This document shows positions 1 through 8,075 of a stretch of DNA of 64,000 nucleotides, piece by piece (positions within the stretch are counted from its first letter, which is position 1; each line of letters starts with the position of its first letter). The DNA comes from Frateuria_A sp051900425 (lineage in GTDB: Bacteria > Pseudomonadota > Gammaproteobacteria > Xanthomonadales > Rhodanobacteraceae): positions 233,549 to 297,548 of the forward strand of contig NZ_JBHZGK010000006.1 in assembly GCF_051900425.1 (NCBI RefSeq). Direction: 5' to 3'. The notes beneath the pieces were generated by a model. The model had not been told where the DNA came from. It made no database searches and saw only the letters and a program-made list of their open reading frames with translations. Position numbers and translations under genes: made by a program.

Positions 1-149
1 TGAAGGTCGTGGCCAACAACGGGATGGTGACCCTGCGCGGGCCAGTGGCCAACGCACAGGAAAAGGCGCGCGTGGAGCAGGATGCCGCCAGCGTGCGCGG
101 CGTGACCCACGTCGACAACCAGCTCGACATCGAAACCGACTCCGACTGA
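1..149 (+). CDS. BON-domain protein, C-terminal fragment
   Basis: The window opens inside this gene; the reading frame begins at base 3 and stops with TGA at 147-149. The visible 48 residues have the pattern of the second half of a BON (OsmY/nodulation) domain: a VTLRG strand, a helix rich in A, E and K, a GVTHVDN turn and an acidic end. BON domains are small envelope-associated or phospholipid-binding modules in osmotic-stress and outer-membrane proteins. The next gene starts 10 bases downstream on the same strand, so the two may be co-transcribed. The N-terminus, signal peptide and number of BON repeats lie outside the window. Confidence 0.75.
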   Translation, partial: KVVANNGMVTLRGPVANAQEKARVEQDAASVRGVTHVDNQLDIETDSD

Positions 150-159
150 GGAAATCTCC

Positions 160-729
160 ATGTACGCATCCGTGTATTGCACCGTACCCAACCAGGACAA
201 GGCCGAGGCCGTCGTCGACGATCTGAAGGACGCCGGCTTTTCCAGCAACGACATCTCCGTGCTGATGCAGGACCGCCGCGGCACGCGCGATTTCGCCACC
301 GAGCACAACACCAAGGCACCCGAGGGCGCGACCACCGGCGGCGTGATCGGCATGGGCGCCGGCGCCGGCCTCGGCTGGCTGGTCGGCATCGGCACGCTGG
401 CCATCCCGGGGCTGGGGCCTTTCATCGCCGCCGGCCCCATCATGGCCGCGCTTGGCGGCGCGGCAGTCGGCGGTGCGACCGGCGGCATCGTCGGCGCGTT
501 GATCGGCATGGGCATTCCCGAGGTCGAGGCCAAGCATTACGACGAGCGCATCCGTGAGGGCAACGCGCTGATCACCGTGCATACCGAGGACATGGTCGAG
601 CGCGACCGCGCCCGCGCGATCTTCGAGCGCCACGGTGCCACCGACATCGCCACCGGCACGGGTGCAGGACTGGGCTCCGCGGGTCGGGGCACCACCGGCG
701 CCAACCTGCAGAACGGACCGCGCTACTGA
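160..729 (+). CDS. Glycine-zipper protein with general-stress (17M-like) N-terminus
   Basis: A 189-residue protein. Residues 1-45 form a small alpha/beta module (MYASVYCTV, then a helix, then a GFSSNDISVLM strand) like the general stress protein 17M/YflT domain. Residues 60-125 are a hydrophobic stretch dominated by G and A with GxxxG spacing, a glycine-zipper membrane insert. The C-terminal part (ALITVHTED, then a helix, then GATDIATG) looks like the rest of the ferredoxin-like fold. It follows a BON gene, which suggests an envelope stress role; the function is not known. GAGGAAATCTCC ahead of the ATG supports the start. Its stop codon region overlaps the convergent ATP-grasp gene by a few bases. 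Confidence 0.7.
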   Translation: MYASVYCTVPNQDKAEAVVDDLKDAGFSSNDISVLMQDRRGTRDFATEHNTKAPEGATTGGVIGMGAGAGLGWLVGIGTLAIPGLGPFIAAGPIMAALGGAAVGGATGGIVGALIGMGIPEVEAKHYDERIREGNALITVHTEDMVERDRARAIFERHGATDIATGTGAGLGSAGRGTTGANLQNGPRY

Positions 730-1712
730 TCCGCTGAGTCGGCACTCCGGGCCGGGTGCCCTGCCCGGCCCTTTGCCTGCGCGCGGCCGGCGCTCCGCCG
801 GGCGTGGTCGGGGGGCAGCTCGCAGGTGTCCGGCCAACCGAATTTGGCACCGAGCGCGGCATCCCAGTGCGGCGGCGACAGGGCGTACATGCCGGCGCCC
901 GGCGTGACCGTGAGCTCGCCGACATAGACACGGCCTGCGTAGTAGTAGCAATCGACGCGAAGGAACCCGAAGGGAGCGGCGAGCTTCCGGGCGATGTCCA
1001 TCATCTCGTCCAGCCCGTCCACCACCGGCAGCGGCTTGCCGCTGGACTTGAGGCCGCGGAAGCGGAACGGCGCGGGAGTGCGGTCGGCCAGGTAGAAGTC
1101 CTGGGTCATGGCCTCCTGGAAGCGGTCGTGCACGTACTGGATGAACACGAATGGCTCCTCCCCGCCTCCCGGGTTGAGCACGTTGAACTTGTAGTCGTCG
1201 GGGGGCTCGCCCGCGGGGCCAAGCAGCGCCTGCTCGAAGAGAATCCGCGGCCTGATCGTCCGGTAGTGCTTTTCCCGCTGCCTCACCGAGAAGTCGGACT
1301 TCATCCAGCCGTTGGCGAGGTCGGCGAGCGCGTCGAGGTCTTCGACGTCCTTGTCGAGCACGATCCGCGTCTGCCCGGCGCTGTGGTTGGCCTTCATGAC
1401 GAAGGTTCGGGGCAAGGCGGCGAACGTCTCCCGCATGACCTTGTCGCACGTGAGATAGACGGGGACCAGGTACTGCTCGCCCACCACGCCGGCGATATAG
1501 CTGCGGACCGCCACCTTGTCGGCCAGCTGCGAAAACACCGGCAGCGGATGGCGCATCCGGTAGAAGATCTTTTCCGAGTAGCGTTCCGGTTGCGCAAGAC
1601 TCCCCACCCGGCCATAGATCTGCAAATACCGGTAGGGGTAGTAGACCGGGTCGGGCATGCGTTTGACGATGGCCCTTCTTATTTTTTTTATGCGAGCGAC
1701 GAGGCTTGCCAT
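723..1712 (-). CDS. TupA-like ATP-grasp protein
   Basis: A 329-residue protein that resembles the TupA-like ATP-grasp family, whose members are thought to ligate amino acids or similar groups in cell-surface polymers. The pattern includes FVMKANHSAG (about residues 100-112), an ILFEQAL segment, DYKFNVL, and a late GELTVTPGAGM motif where ATP-grasp enzymes bind metal and nucleotide. The frame is open further upstream, but AGGAAAACCCTGG just before the ATG at 1712 marks that start. No exopolysaccharide or glycosyltransferase genes are adjacent, so the substrate cannot be inferred. The family assignment is by motif; it is not certain. Confidence 0.72.
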   Translation of the reverse strand: MASLVARIKKIRRAIVKRMPDPVYYPYRYLQIYGRVGSLAQPERYSEKIFYRMRHPLPVFSQLADKVAVRSYIAGVVGEQYLVPVYLTCDKVMRETFAALPRTFVMKANHSAGQTRIVLDKDVEDLDALADLANGWMKSDFSVRQREKHYRTIRPRILFEQALLGPAGEPPDDYKFNVLNPGGGEEPFVFIQYVHDRFQEAMTQDFYLADRTPAPFRFRGLKSSGKPLPVVDGLDEMMDIARKLAAPFGFLRVDCYYYAGRVYVGELTVTPGAGMYALSPPHWDAALGAKFGWPDTCELPPDHARRSAGRAQAKGRAGHPARSADSADQ

Positions 1713-2311
1713 CCAGGGTTTTCCTGTAGGTACCGGCGCGGAACCCAGGGAGCGGGCCGACCGCCGGGAAACACCGTTGCCGTCCAGAAAGTCGACGGCC
1801 CAAGGCCGTGAAGCCTGTTTCACCCGCCGTGAAGAGTCCGGCAAGCCGCGCATGGATCAGGCGTTCCTACGTACACACTGTGCGCTGGCACGCAGAATCC
1901 GAAGGGACGTCAGTCACCGCCACCCATGCGCGGCTGCCGCCCGGGTTCTCCGGCGTAGCAGCCCAGTACTCGCGTCGCAAGGCGGCAAGCTGCCAGCGCC
2001 GGCCCTTTGGCGCAGCCGGCTGGATGCGGAAGGCGCACACGTGCGTCGGCACCAGCGCCAGTCCGCACAACGGCCCGTGCACGGTATCCAGCTTCGGCCG
2101 ATACATCTGACCCTGTTCGGCACGGAAGGTTTCGTGGCCGCCAGTGCCCTCGTAGTCGTTGGAAGTTACCGCAGCCGTCTACGAGAGGCGGATCGGACCT
2201 CGACCGCCTTGCGGCGGTGTAAGGAATGGCCAGGGATGCACGCCCGCCGCGCCCACGAGCGCGTGGGTGAGCGCACGCTCCGCCTTCGCCCTTGGCAACC
2301 GTTTGCGGGGG
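1713..2311. other. Gene-poor interval with a possible gene remnant
   Basis: About 600 bases between two minus-strand genes. No complete gene is convincing. The one stretch with protein-like character is on the minus strand (1867-2106, listed separately); its frame runs upstream of its only ATG back to a TAG near 2176. The remainder shows no clear promoter, terminator or RNA. Confidence 0.5.
1867..2106 (-). CDS. Hypothetical protein or gene remnant
   Basis: A 79-residue reading frame from the ATG at 2106. Its composition (THVCAFRIQP, RRWQLAALRREYW, GSRAWVAV) is more protein-like than the other frames here. The same frame continues upstream for about 20 codons (YEGTGGHETFRAEQGQ) before a TAG, without another start codon, which suggests that the 5' end was lost or shifted. 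No ribosome binding site is clear. I do not recognise the family; it may be a decayed gene. Confidence 0.3.
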   Translation of the reverse strand: MYRPKLDTVHGPLCGLALVPTHVCAFRIQPAAPKGRRWQLAALRREYWAATPENPGGSRAWVAVTDVPSDSACQRTVCT

Positions 2312-4282
2312 TTATCGGGTGCGCGGCGCGATGATCTCGCTCAGGTAATCCGGCGTGCCTTCGACGCGCACCAGGTGCGGGTACTGCAGGCCACCGTGGT
2401 AATCGACCGGCACGGTGCGGTAACCGCCCTGGAACTTCAGCAGCAACTCGATGGGGGCCTTGCCCTGTTTCGCCGCGGCGATCGCGCCCTTGAGCACGTC
2501 GGTCGAATAGTCCTTGCCGTTCACGGCGACGAGCGTGGCGCCGGTGCTGACGCCCGCCTGGAAGGCCGGGCCATCCCAGCGCACGTCGTTGACCTGGCCA
2601 TGGTCGTCCAGCGTCAACCCGATCGACCAGGTGAAGTTGTATAGGTGCCGGGGCGACTGCGGACGGCTGTTGTACTGCTGCTCGTAGTCGCTGGGCTGGT
2701 CGGTGTAGACCAGCTTCCAGCCGGTGCCTTGCAGGCCGTCGAGCAGCGGCGGGTCGAGCGTATCGACGTGCGCGTGCAGGAAGCGCGCCCAGTCGTACGG
2801 GGCGACGCGGTTCAAGGCCGCGGCCACGTCGTCGAAGGTGTAGGTCCGGGTCACGAAACTGCCGTTGTCGACGCCGAAGAACGCACGCGCGAAATCGTCC
2901 AGCGACTTGCGGTCGTGCGTCAGCGCACGCAGCTTGGCGTCGACCTCCAGCCACATCATCTGCCCGGCGCTGTAGTACTCCTCGCTCATCTGCCAGCTGC
3001 GATACGGCAGGCCGGTGCGATGCGCGGCGGTCGGGTCGTTGGTGGTGTCCTCCAGGGTGCGCCAGTGGAAGCCTTCACGATTGCGGTCGTAGTTGGCCGC
3101 GGTCATGGCCAGCGCGTCGCGGAACTGCTCGGGGGTCCACAGGCCGGCGCGCGCGGTAAGCACGAAACCCCAATACTGGGTCTGCCCCTCGTAGACCCAT
3201 AGCAGCGAGTCGCCCATCGGCACGTTGAAGCTGGGCGTCCACAGGTCCGCCGGCCGGCGGAACTTGCCATTCCAGGAATGGGTGTACTCGTGCGCGAGCA
3301 GGTCGCGTCCCGGCGCGGCCTCCTTCCACGCGGTGAAGTAGTCGGCCTCCAGTCCGTTCTCGCTGGACTGGTGATGTTCCAGCCCATTGCCGCCGAGCTG
3401 GTCGGACAGCGAGAACAGGAAGTCGTAATGGTCGTAGTGGTGCGAGCCGAACAGCGTCGTCGCCTCCGCCACCAGCGCGCGATGCGCCTGCAGCTGCCCG
3501 GGCGTCATCTCCAGGTACTTGGGCGCATCCGCGACGACATCCAGGTGCACCGGCGCGCCACCCTTCGGCGTGAGGTCGACGCGCTTGAAATACTGGCCCG
3601 CATAGATCGGCGAATCGACCAGCGTGTTGAACGGCACCGGCTTGAACGTGGTGGTGTCGCCCGTGGACGACAGCTTCGCCTGGCCGATCGGTTCCAGTGC
3701 GCTGCCGAGCTGCCAGCCGTGCGGCAGTGTCACGCTGGGCGCGAAGGTGATGTCGCGCGAAAAGTACCCCGCCGGGTACAGCGCCACCTTGTTCCACTCC
3801 AGGTCCAGCATGCGATCTGTCATCTCGTAGCCGCCGTCGCGGCTGGAGAGGTACTGGAAGTCCGCATCGATGCTCGAGACGCCGGCAGGCACGTCCACAT
3901 GGAACGCGTACACGTCGTATTCGTCCCGGGTCCACTTGAGCGGCTTGCCGCCCGCACTGAGCTTCAGGCCGGCAAGCATGGCGACCGGCCCGCTCGGCGA
4001 ATGGTCACCGGGGATCCACTCCGGGTAGAGCAGCGTCAGCGCGCCGGCCCGCACCGGCAGGGTTTCGCGGACACGGAAAATGCCCTGCCGCGTGTCGCTC
4101 GAATCCACGTGGATCGCCACGGTGCCCGGATAGGGCGTGTCCTGCGGCGGCGGCACGTGGGCACCGGACGATGCCTGGGCGCTGGCCACGCCGGCCGCGA
4201 GGGCCATTGTCACGGCGAGGGCGAGGCGCCACGGCCTGCGGCATGCGATGACCGGTGAACCAGCGATTGCGACACGGGACAT
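2312..4282 (-). CDS. M61 family peptidase (glycyl aminopeptidase-like), PDZ-containing
   Basis: A 656-residue exported zinc peptidase. A signal peptide (hydrophobic core ALAVTMALAAGVASA) covers residues 1-35. The N-terminal beta domain is followed by the catalytic domain with HEYTH at 331-335, the zinc-binding HExxH motif, and a third-ligand candidate E365 in WVYEGQTQYWG. The C-terminal part (about 540-630) has the pattern of a PDZ domain (GLTLDD, then AGVSTGATLVAVNG). M61 enzymes cleave N-terminal Gly or Ala from peptides in the periplasm or outside the cell. The open frame runs 49 codons further upstream, but GGAGG seven bases before the ATG at 4282 fixes the start. It is probably transcribed alone. 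Confidence 0.88.
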   Translation of the reverse strand: MSRVAIAGSPVIACRRPWRLALAVTMALAAGVASAQASSGAHVPPPQDTPYPGTVAIHVDSSDTRQGIFRVRETLPVRAGALTLLYPEWIPGDHSPSGPVAMLAGLKLSAGGKPLKWTRDEYDVYAFHVDVPAGVSSIDADFQYLSSRDGGYEMTDRMLDLEWNKVALYPAGYFSRDITFAPSVTLPHGWQLGSALEPIGQAKLSSTGDTTTFKPVPFNTLVDSPIYAGQYFKRVDLTPKGGAPVHLDVVADAPKYLEMTPGQLQAHRALVAEATTLFGSHHYDHYDFLFSLSDQLGGNGLEHHQSSENGLEADYFTAWKEAAPGRDLLAHEYTHSWNGKFRRPADLWTPSFNVPMGDSLLWVYEGQTQYWGFVLTARAGLWTPEQFRDALAMTAANYDRNREGFHWRTLEDTTNDPTAAHRTGLPYRSWQMSEEYYSAGQMMWLEVDAKLRALTHDRKSLDDFARAFFGVDNGSFVTRTYTFDDVAAALNRVAPYDWARFLHAHVDTLDPPLLDGLQGTGWKLVYTDQPSDYEQQYNSRPQSPRHLYNFTWSIGLTLDDHGQVNDVRWDGPAFQAGVSTGATLVAVNGKDYSTDVLKGAIAAAKQGKAPIELLLKFQGGYRTVPVDYHGGLQYPHLVRVEGTPDYLSEIIAPRTR

Positions 4283-4484
4283 GGCAAACCTCCGGCAGAC
4301 GTGTGGACAGCCTGGGAACTTAGCAGCAAACGGAGCCGCAAGTTCCTGCTGGCCAAGGGCGCGACGGCTTGCGTGCCAGCGGATTTGCCTGCGGGCGTGT
4401 CGCCAGCCAGAGGTCGCGAAAAGGCGCACGGGCGCTCAAGCGCATCCGCCGGCAGGTCGGGCAAATCGCCCCGGGACAGCGCCT

Positions 4485-6005
4485 CTACCGGATTTCCTGC
4501 AGCGCCGGCTGGGTGAGCGTCTGCTGGTGCGACATCACCCGCGGCTCCGCGAGCGACGGTGGCGAAACCGCCTCGAAGTCGCGGCTGCTTTGCGCCAGCG
4601 GCGTTGCAACGGCTCGGAGGATGTCCACGGCAGCGAAGTGCCTGAACGGCGAATCGAGATCCCCCTGCACGGCAAACGCCCGCGTCGCATTCTCGCCCAG
4701 CACCACGTGGTCGATGCGGACAAGCCCCTGCGCCTGCGCCGCCGCAGCCAGCGAACCGGCGAGGTTGTTCGAGAGTTCGTCGGGCGTGCGACCGCACTTT
4801 GCGTCTATCAGGTGGACCTTTCCCAGCGCCTGGCAGAACAGCGGATGCCCGGGGTGGCTGCGATCGGCCAGGCTCGCGGCTTGCTGCTGGATGGCGTCGC
4901 CCAGCGTTTCGAGCGTCTTCGGGCCGGCCAGGCCGTCGTCCTTCAAGCCATGCGCGCGCTGGAACGCCTGGACGGCTTCGCGCGTGCTCGGGCCGAAGGC
5001 CCCATCGGACTGCAACGCATGGCCATGCGCATCAGTGATGCCCAACGTGGCAAGGCGGGCCTGGAGAGACACGACCTGCTCCCCATGGGAGCCCTGGCGG
5101 AGGACGTGGATCGACTCCCCTCGGCCTATGGCACTCAAAGCCTCCTGCAAATCCGTGTCACGGGCGAAGTCCGCAGGATTGAAGTCTGCGCTCCCCACCT
5201 TGGCTTGGGCGCGGTCAAGCGCGCCGGCCCTTTCGGGATCGCTGTAAGCATGGAGGTAGCGGCCGGCCGATACGACGGCGGCGACACCCGCGTATCCACG
5301 GTGGTGGCTCGCTATTTCCCTGGCCTTGGCCAGGAGTTCCTCGTAACCGCCGCCGCCCGAAAGGACCTCTCGGAACTCGATCATTTCCGAGGGTCTTTGG
5401 TTTGCCGTCTTCGTGAGGAGCGCCAAGGTTTCGAACCGACGGGCTTCGGGAATGTTCCTGCCGACGTCATCCAGCATAACCAGCGCCTGCTGGGCGGCAT
5501 GACGAACCTGCGGATAGTCGATGTTTCTGTGGATCCATGGCTGTCCCTCGTCGGACCCAGCCCATGCGTTGAAACTGTCACGCGTTCCGGGAGCAATGAA
5601 ACTCAGCGCACTGTGGCGCCCCTTTCCGTTGCCATGGGTCAAGAGCTGGTCACGAAGCTCCTTGGTGTCCGCAGGAAACTCCAGGTTATGCGCTTTGGCG
5701 TACTTGGCTGCCTGTGCGATGAGGGCGTCCACAAAGGTGGACTGGCCAGGTTCAAGCGGCGCGTCTTCCGTTGCACCCAGCGGCCATGTTCCACGCTGCC
5801 CCAGGTCCACCTGGATTGCCCCGAGGGAGTAACCGCTGTTGGCGATGACGTTTTCCGCTTTCCCCCAACCCCGGTCGCCTCCTTGCCGCGTGACGCCCGC
5901 GATGGACAGCCGATACGAATGGGGGCCGCCTTCGGTAGCGCGACCGACAACAAAATACATGGCGCCCGCGATTGCATCGATGTCGTGCGTATCAGGTCCC
6001 TGCAT
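4485..6005 (-). CDS. Putative Xanthomonadales T4SS antibacterial effector: unknown N-domain, PG-binding domain, XVIPCD
   Basis: A 506-residue protein without a signal peptide. Residues 300-370 are a PG_binding_1 domain (LRQGSHGEQVVSLQ, then DGAFGPSTREAVQAFQ, then GLAGPKTLETL). Residues 383-477 match the XVIPCD secretion signal of Xanthomonadales-type VirB/VirD4 effectors: HPGHPLF, VHLID, GRTPDELSNNLAGSL, the hallmark GLVRIDHVVLG, VQGD and the late AQSS. The basic and Gln/Pro-rich tail after about 480 is also typical. Residues 1-290 hold an unassigned domain with NSGYSLGAIQVDLGQ, which recalls lysozyme-like enzymes; the expected target is peptidoglycan of rival bacteria. AAAGGA precedes the ATG. 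A DUF1311 gene lies 39 bases upstream on the same strand, in the usual position of the immunity gene. No VirB genes are in the window, so this is an orphan locus. Confidence 0.82.
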   Translation of the reverse strand: MQGPDTHDIDAIAGAMYFVVGRATEGGPHSYRLSIAGVTRQGGDRGWGKAENVIANSGYSLGAIQVDLGQRGTWPLGATEDAPLEPGQSTFVDALIAQAAKYAKAHNLEFPADTKELRDQLLTHGNGKGRHSALSFIAPGTRDSFNAWAGSDEGQPWIHRNIDYPQVRHAAQQALVMLDDVGRNIPEARRFETLALLTKTANQRPSEMIEFREVLSGGGGYEELLAKAREIASHHRGYAGVAAVVSAGRYLHAYSDPERAGALDRAQAKVGSADFNPADFARDTDLQEALSAIGRGESIHVLRQGSHGEQVVSLQARLATLGITDAHGHALQSDGAFGPSTREAVQAFQRAHGLKDDGLAGPKTLETLGDAIQQQAASLADRSHPGHPLFCQALGKVHLIDAKCGRTPDELSNNLAGSLAAAAQAQGLVRIDHVVLGENATRAFAVQGDLDSPFRHFAAVDILRAVATPLAQSSRDFEAVSPPSLAEPRVMSHQQTLTQPALQEIR

Positions 6006-6044
6006 ACCGTCATTCCTTTAACGGGTCGGTCAAAAACGCATGTA

Positions 6045-6488
6045 CTAGAGGCCTCTGGCGACCGCCAGGTACTCAGCCAACTGGTCGGCTCGGCGCGTGA
6101 TCGCAAAAAGCTCGTTTTGCGCCAACTGAAGGTTATCGATGATCTCGTGACCGTAAAGCGCTTCCTCGAACGGCCCCGTGGTGTCCTGCAGCTTGATCCA
6201 GGCGCGCTCTGCTTCGACCAGATCCTTCTTCTGGTTTCGATCCAGCGTGCGCAACAAAGCCTGATAGGTCGCGTTAAGCCGTCTGTCCTGACGCTCGCGC
6301 TCCTGCGACGTGCAATAGGCTTCATCGATCTCGTTGAAGTTCGCCTTGTCGACGCACGCGTAGAACGCCCCGGAAATACCTTTCGGTGCGTCGCGCCGCA
6401 CCGGATCACTCGGGCGCTCGGCTGCTGTCGCCGCGCAGGTGCAGGCAAGGAGAGCGAAAGCGATGACGGTCGTCCTGATGCGGTCCAT
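6045..6488 (-). CDS. DUF1311/LprI-type lysozyme inhibitor-like protein, putative immunity protein
   Basis: A 147-residue exported protein. The N-terminus is a signal sequence (TTVIAFALLACTCAATAA); LLAC could be a lipobox, so it may be a periplasm-facing lipoprotein. The mature part follows the DUF1311/LprI pattern: a first Cys in FYACVDKA, a second in EAYCTSQE, then DRRLNATYQALLRTL and the closing KDLVEAERAWIKLQD. LprI proteins inhibit lysozymes. With the peptidoglycan-directed T4SS effector 39 bases downstream on the same strand, the natural reading is that it protects the producer from that effector. AGGAG six bases before the ATG at 6488 fixes the start, although the frame is open further upstream. 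Confidence 0.82.
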   Translation of the reverse strand: MDRIRTTVIAFALLACTCAATAAERPSDPVRRDAPKGISGAFYACVDKANFNEIDEAYCTSQERERQDRRLNATYQALLRTLDRNQKKDLVEAERAWIKLQDTTGPFEEALYGHEIIDNLQLAQNELFAITRRADQLAEYLAVARGL

Positions 6489-6714
6489 GGCAGCTCCTGG
6501 GCTTGGGTACGAAAGCCAAGCTTGCCGCGCACAGGAACGCCTGTCTGTCGGCCGATGACTACGCCTTGCGGCCGGTAGGGCGACCGGCTGCGAGGCGCTT
6601 CCCACTTCCGCTCGCTTTCCGCGTCACGCGCACGTGCGCCGCGCGTGGCTTCCGGCACTGCGACGGCGTCGCGCAGCCCGCTACCTTGGCGCTCCCGAAC
6701 TGCGGAAGCGTGCG

Positions 6715-7434
6715 ATGCGTTGGTGGATGCTCCTTGAGGCCTGGTTGGCGCTGCCGATGGCGGCGATGGCGCAGGCCGCGCCGGCGACGGTGGTCGTGCT
6801 CGACACGCTGCACCAGATGCATGCCGAGGTGCCGGTCTACGACAACACGGCGCTCGGCCGCGCCATCGAGCGGCTCAGGCCGGACGTGTTGTGCGTCGAA
6901 CTTCAGCCGGACGATCTCACCGCGCGGCCGGCGGAGCAGACCAAACAGGAATACCCCGCCGTCATCTACCCGCTCATCGATCGCCGCCATGTCCGCGTCT
7001 ACGCGATGGAACCGGCCGAGCCGCTATACGACACGCTGCTTGCGCCCTATCGGGCCAACACCGTGGCGTTCAACCGCCAGGAGCCGGAACAGGCCAAGGC
7101 CTTCGGCCAATACGTCGATGGACTGTACGCCGTGCTCAAGGCACGCTGGACGTCACCCGCCGCCGTCAACGACGAGGTCACCGACGCCGCGCTGCGCGCC
7201 AAGCACGCCCTGCAGGAAGCGTTGATGGGTCCGGCCGAGCGCGCCGGCTGGGAGGCGTGGAACGGGCATTTCCTGGAGGTCATCCAGCGTGCGGCACGGG
7301 AAAACCCCGGCCGCCGGATCGTCGTTCTGGTGGGTGCCGAACACGGTTACTGGCTGCGCGGGCATTTGCTGCACGCGCCGGGCGTGGTTCTGCTCGATAC
7401 CCCCAAGGCGCTCGAAGGCCCTGGCGCGGACTGA
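6715..7434 (+). CDS. TraB/Tiki-like GxxH protein, exported, function unknown
   Basis: A 239-residue protein with a signal peptide (LLEAWLALPMAAMAQA). It has VVVLDTLHQMH near the start, DVLCVELQPDD in the middle and VVLVGAEHGYWL near the end. Conserved LH and GxEH motifs in this order are seen in the TraB/Tiki/EreA-like (GxxH) fold, some members of which are metalloproteases and some esterases. I do not know its substrate. The frame is open upstream of 6715, but the signal peptide begins at that ATG. It is divergent from the effector/immunity pair and shares about 225 bases of upstream DNA with it. Confidence 0.6.
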   Translation: MRWWMLLEAWLALPMAAMAQAAPATVVVLDTLHQMHAEVPVYDNTALGRAIERLRPDVLCVELQPDDLTARPAEQTKQEYPAVIYPLIDRRHVRVYAMEPAEPLYDTLLAPYRANTVAFNRQEPEQAKAFGQYVDGLYAVLKARWTSPAAVNDEVTDAALRAKHALQEALMGPAERAGWEAWNGHFLEVIQRAARENPGRRIVVLVGAEHGYWLRGHLLHAPGVVLLDTPKALEGPGAD

Positions 7435-7558
7435 TCGAGGTGCCCGTCCCAACGGCTCATGACACGGCCGATGAAGGGGAGATCTTGGGGGCAGCGCGCA
7501 GCGGATGTGGGCGAGACCGTAGCCGCACGCCAGCGGCTGGCGCGCGGGGCCCTTGCCG

Positions 7559-7798
7559 CTAGCCGCAGTGGCCGCAGCAGGTGCTTCCACCGCTGATGTG
7601 CACCGCCTTGTCCAGCGGCGTCGCCACGCAACCGATGTCCTGCAGCGCGTCCAGGATCTGCGCGCTGCTGGCGCTGGCCACCACCTCCAGGCGACCGCGG
7701 GCGGCATCCAGGATGACCCTGGCATGAGGATCCAGCGCGCGGATGGCGGCGGTCAGCGGGGCCGCATCCGGGTGGGCGGTGGACAGTTCGAATTGCAT
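7559..7798 (-). CDS. Small HMA-like protein with Cys-rich C-terminal tail
   Basis: A 79-residue protein. Residues 1-65 look like a small ferredoxin-like alpha/beta module related to heavy-metal-associated (HMA) domains, but without the usual N-terminal CxxC. Instead the last residues are GGSTCCGHCG, a compact Cys/His cluster that could bind a metal ion or a redox cofactor. It could be a metal carrier or an assembly factor; that is inference. GGAG precedes the ATG. A perfect FNR/ANR box (7870-7883) lies about 72 bases upstream, so expression under low oxygen is likely. The next gene upstream (8076-8894) is on the same strand but 277 bases away. Confidence 0.68.
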   Translation of the reverse strand: MQFELSTAHPDAAPLTAAIRALDPHARVILDAARGRLEVVASASSAQILDALQDIGCVATPLDKAVHISGGSTCCGHCG

Positions 7799-7869
7799 CG
7801 TGGACTCCGGTTAAGGTCCCGGCTGCTGCCGGGTCCCGCGCATGGTCGGGACACGCGCGCTTCGCCGCC

Positions 7870-7883
7870 TTGATCCGGATCAA
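7870..7883 (-). promoter_or_regulatory. FNR/ANR-type box, perfect palindrome
   Basis: TTGATCCGGATCAA matches the FNR/ANR consensus TTGAT-N4-ATCAA in both half-sites. It lies 72 bases upstream of the start codon of the HMA-like gene (7798), a suitable distance for activation with the site near -41 of the transcript. The only other neighbour is the stop codon of the methyltransferase, so the HMA-like gene is the probable target. No FNR-family regulator gene is in the window. Confidence 0.72.
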
Positions 7884-8075
7884 CCGCGCGACACCTGGAA
7901 CGCGGAGACCCGGTCGGCACGGAGGCGGGCGCACCCTGGCGGGCAGCGCGGCACGGGCCCCGCTGCTCCGCGCGCCCCGGATCCGAATGAGGGACCGCGC
8001 GGCACGCCACGACGGCGCCTGTGTGCACTGTGCTGCGGCTGGCTCGAACGTGACAACGGTCCACGCAAGCACGCG

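Noticed and set aside
2166..4258. Long open frames antisense to or overlapping the M61 peptidase
   Set aside because: The M61 frame has HEYTH, a signal peptide and a ribosome binding site; the others are GC-rich shadows.
4137..6578. An 813-codon plus-strand frame over the effector pair
   Set aside because: It is antisense to the two genes with signal peptide, domain and ribosome binding site evidence, and has no recognisable domains.
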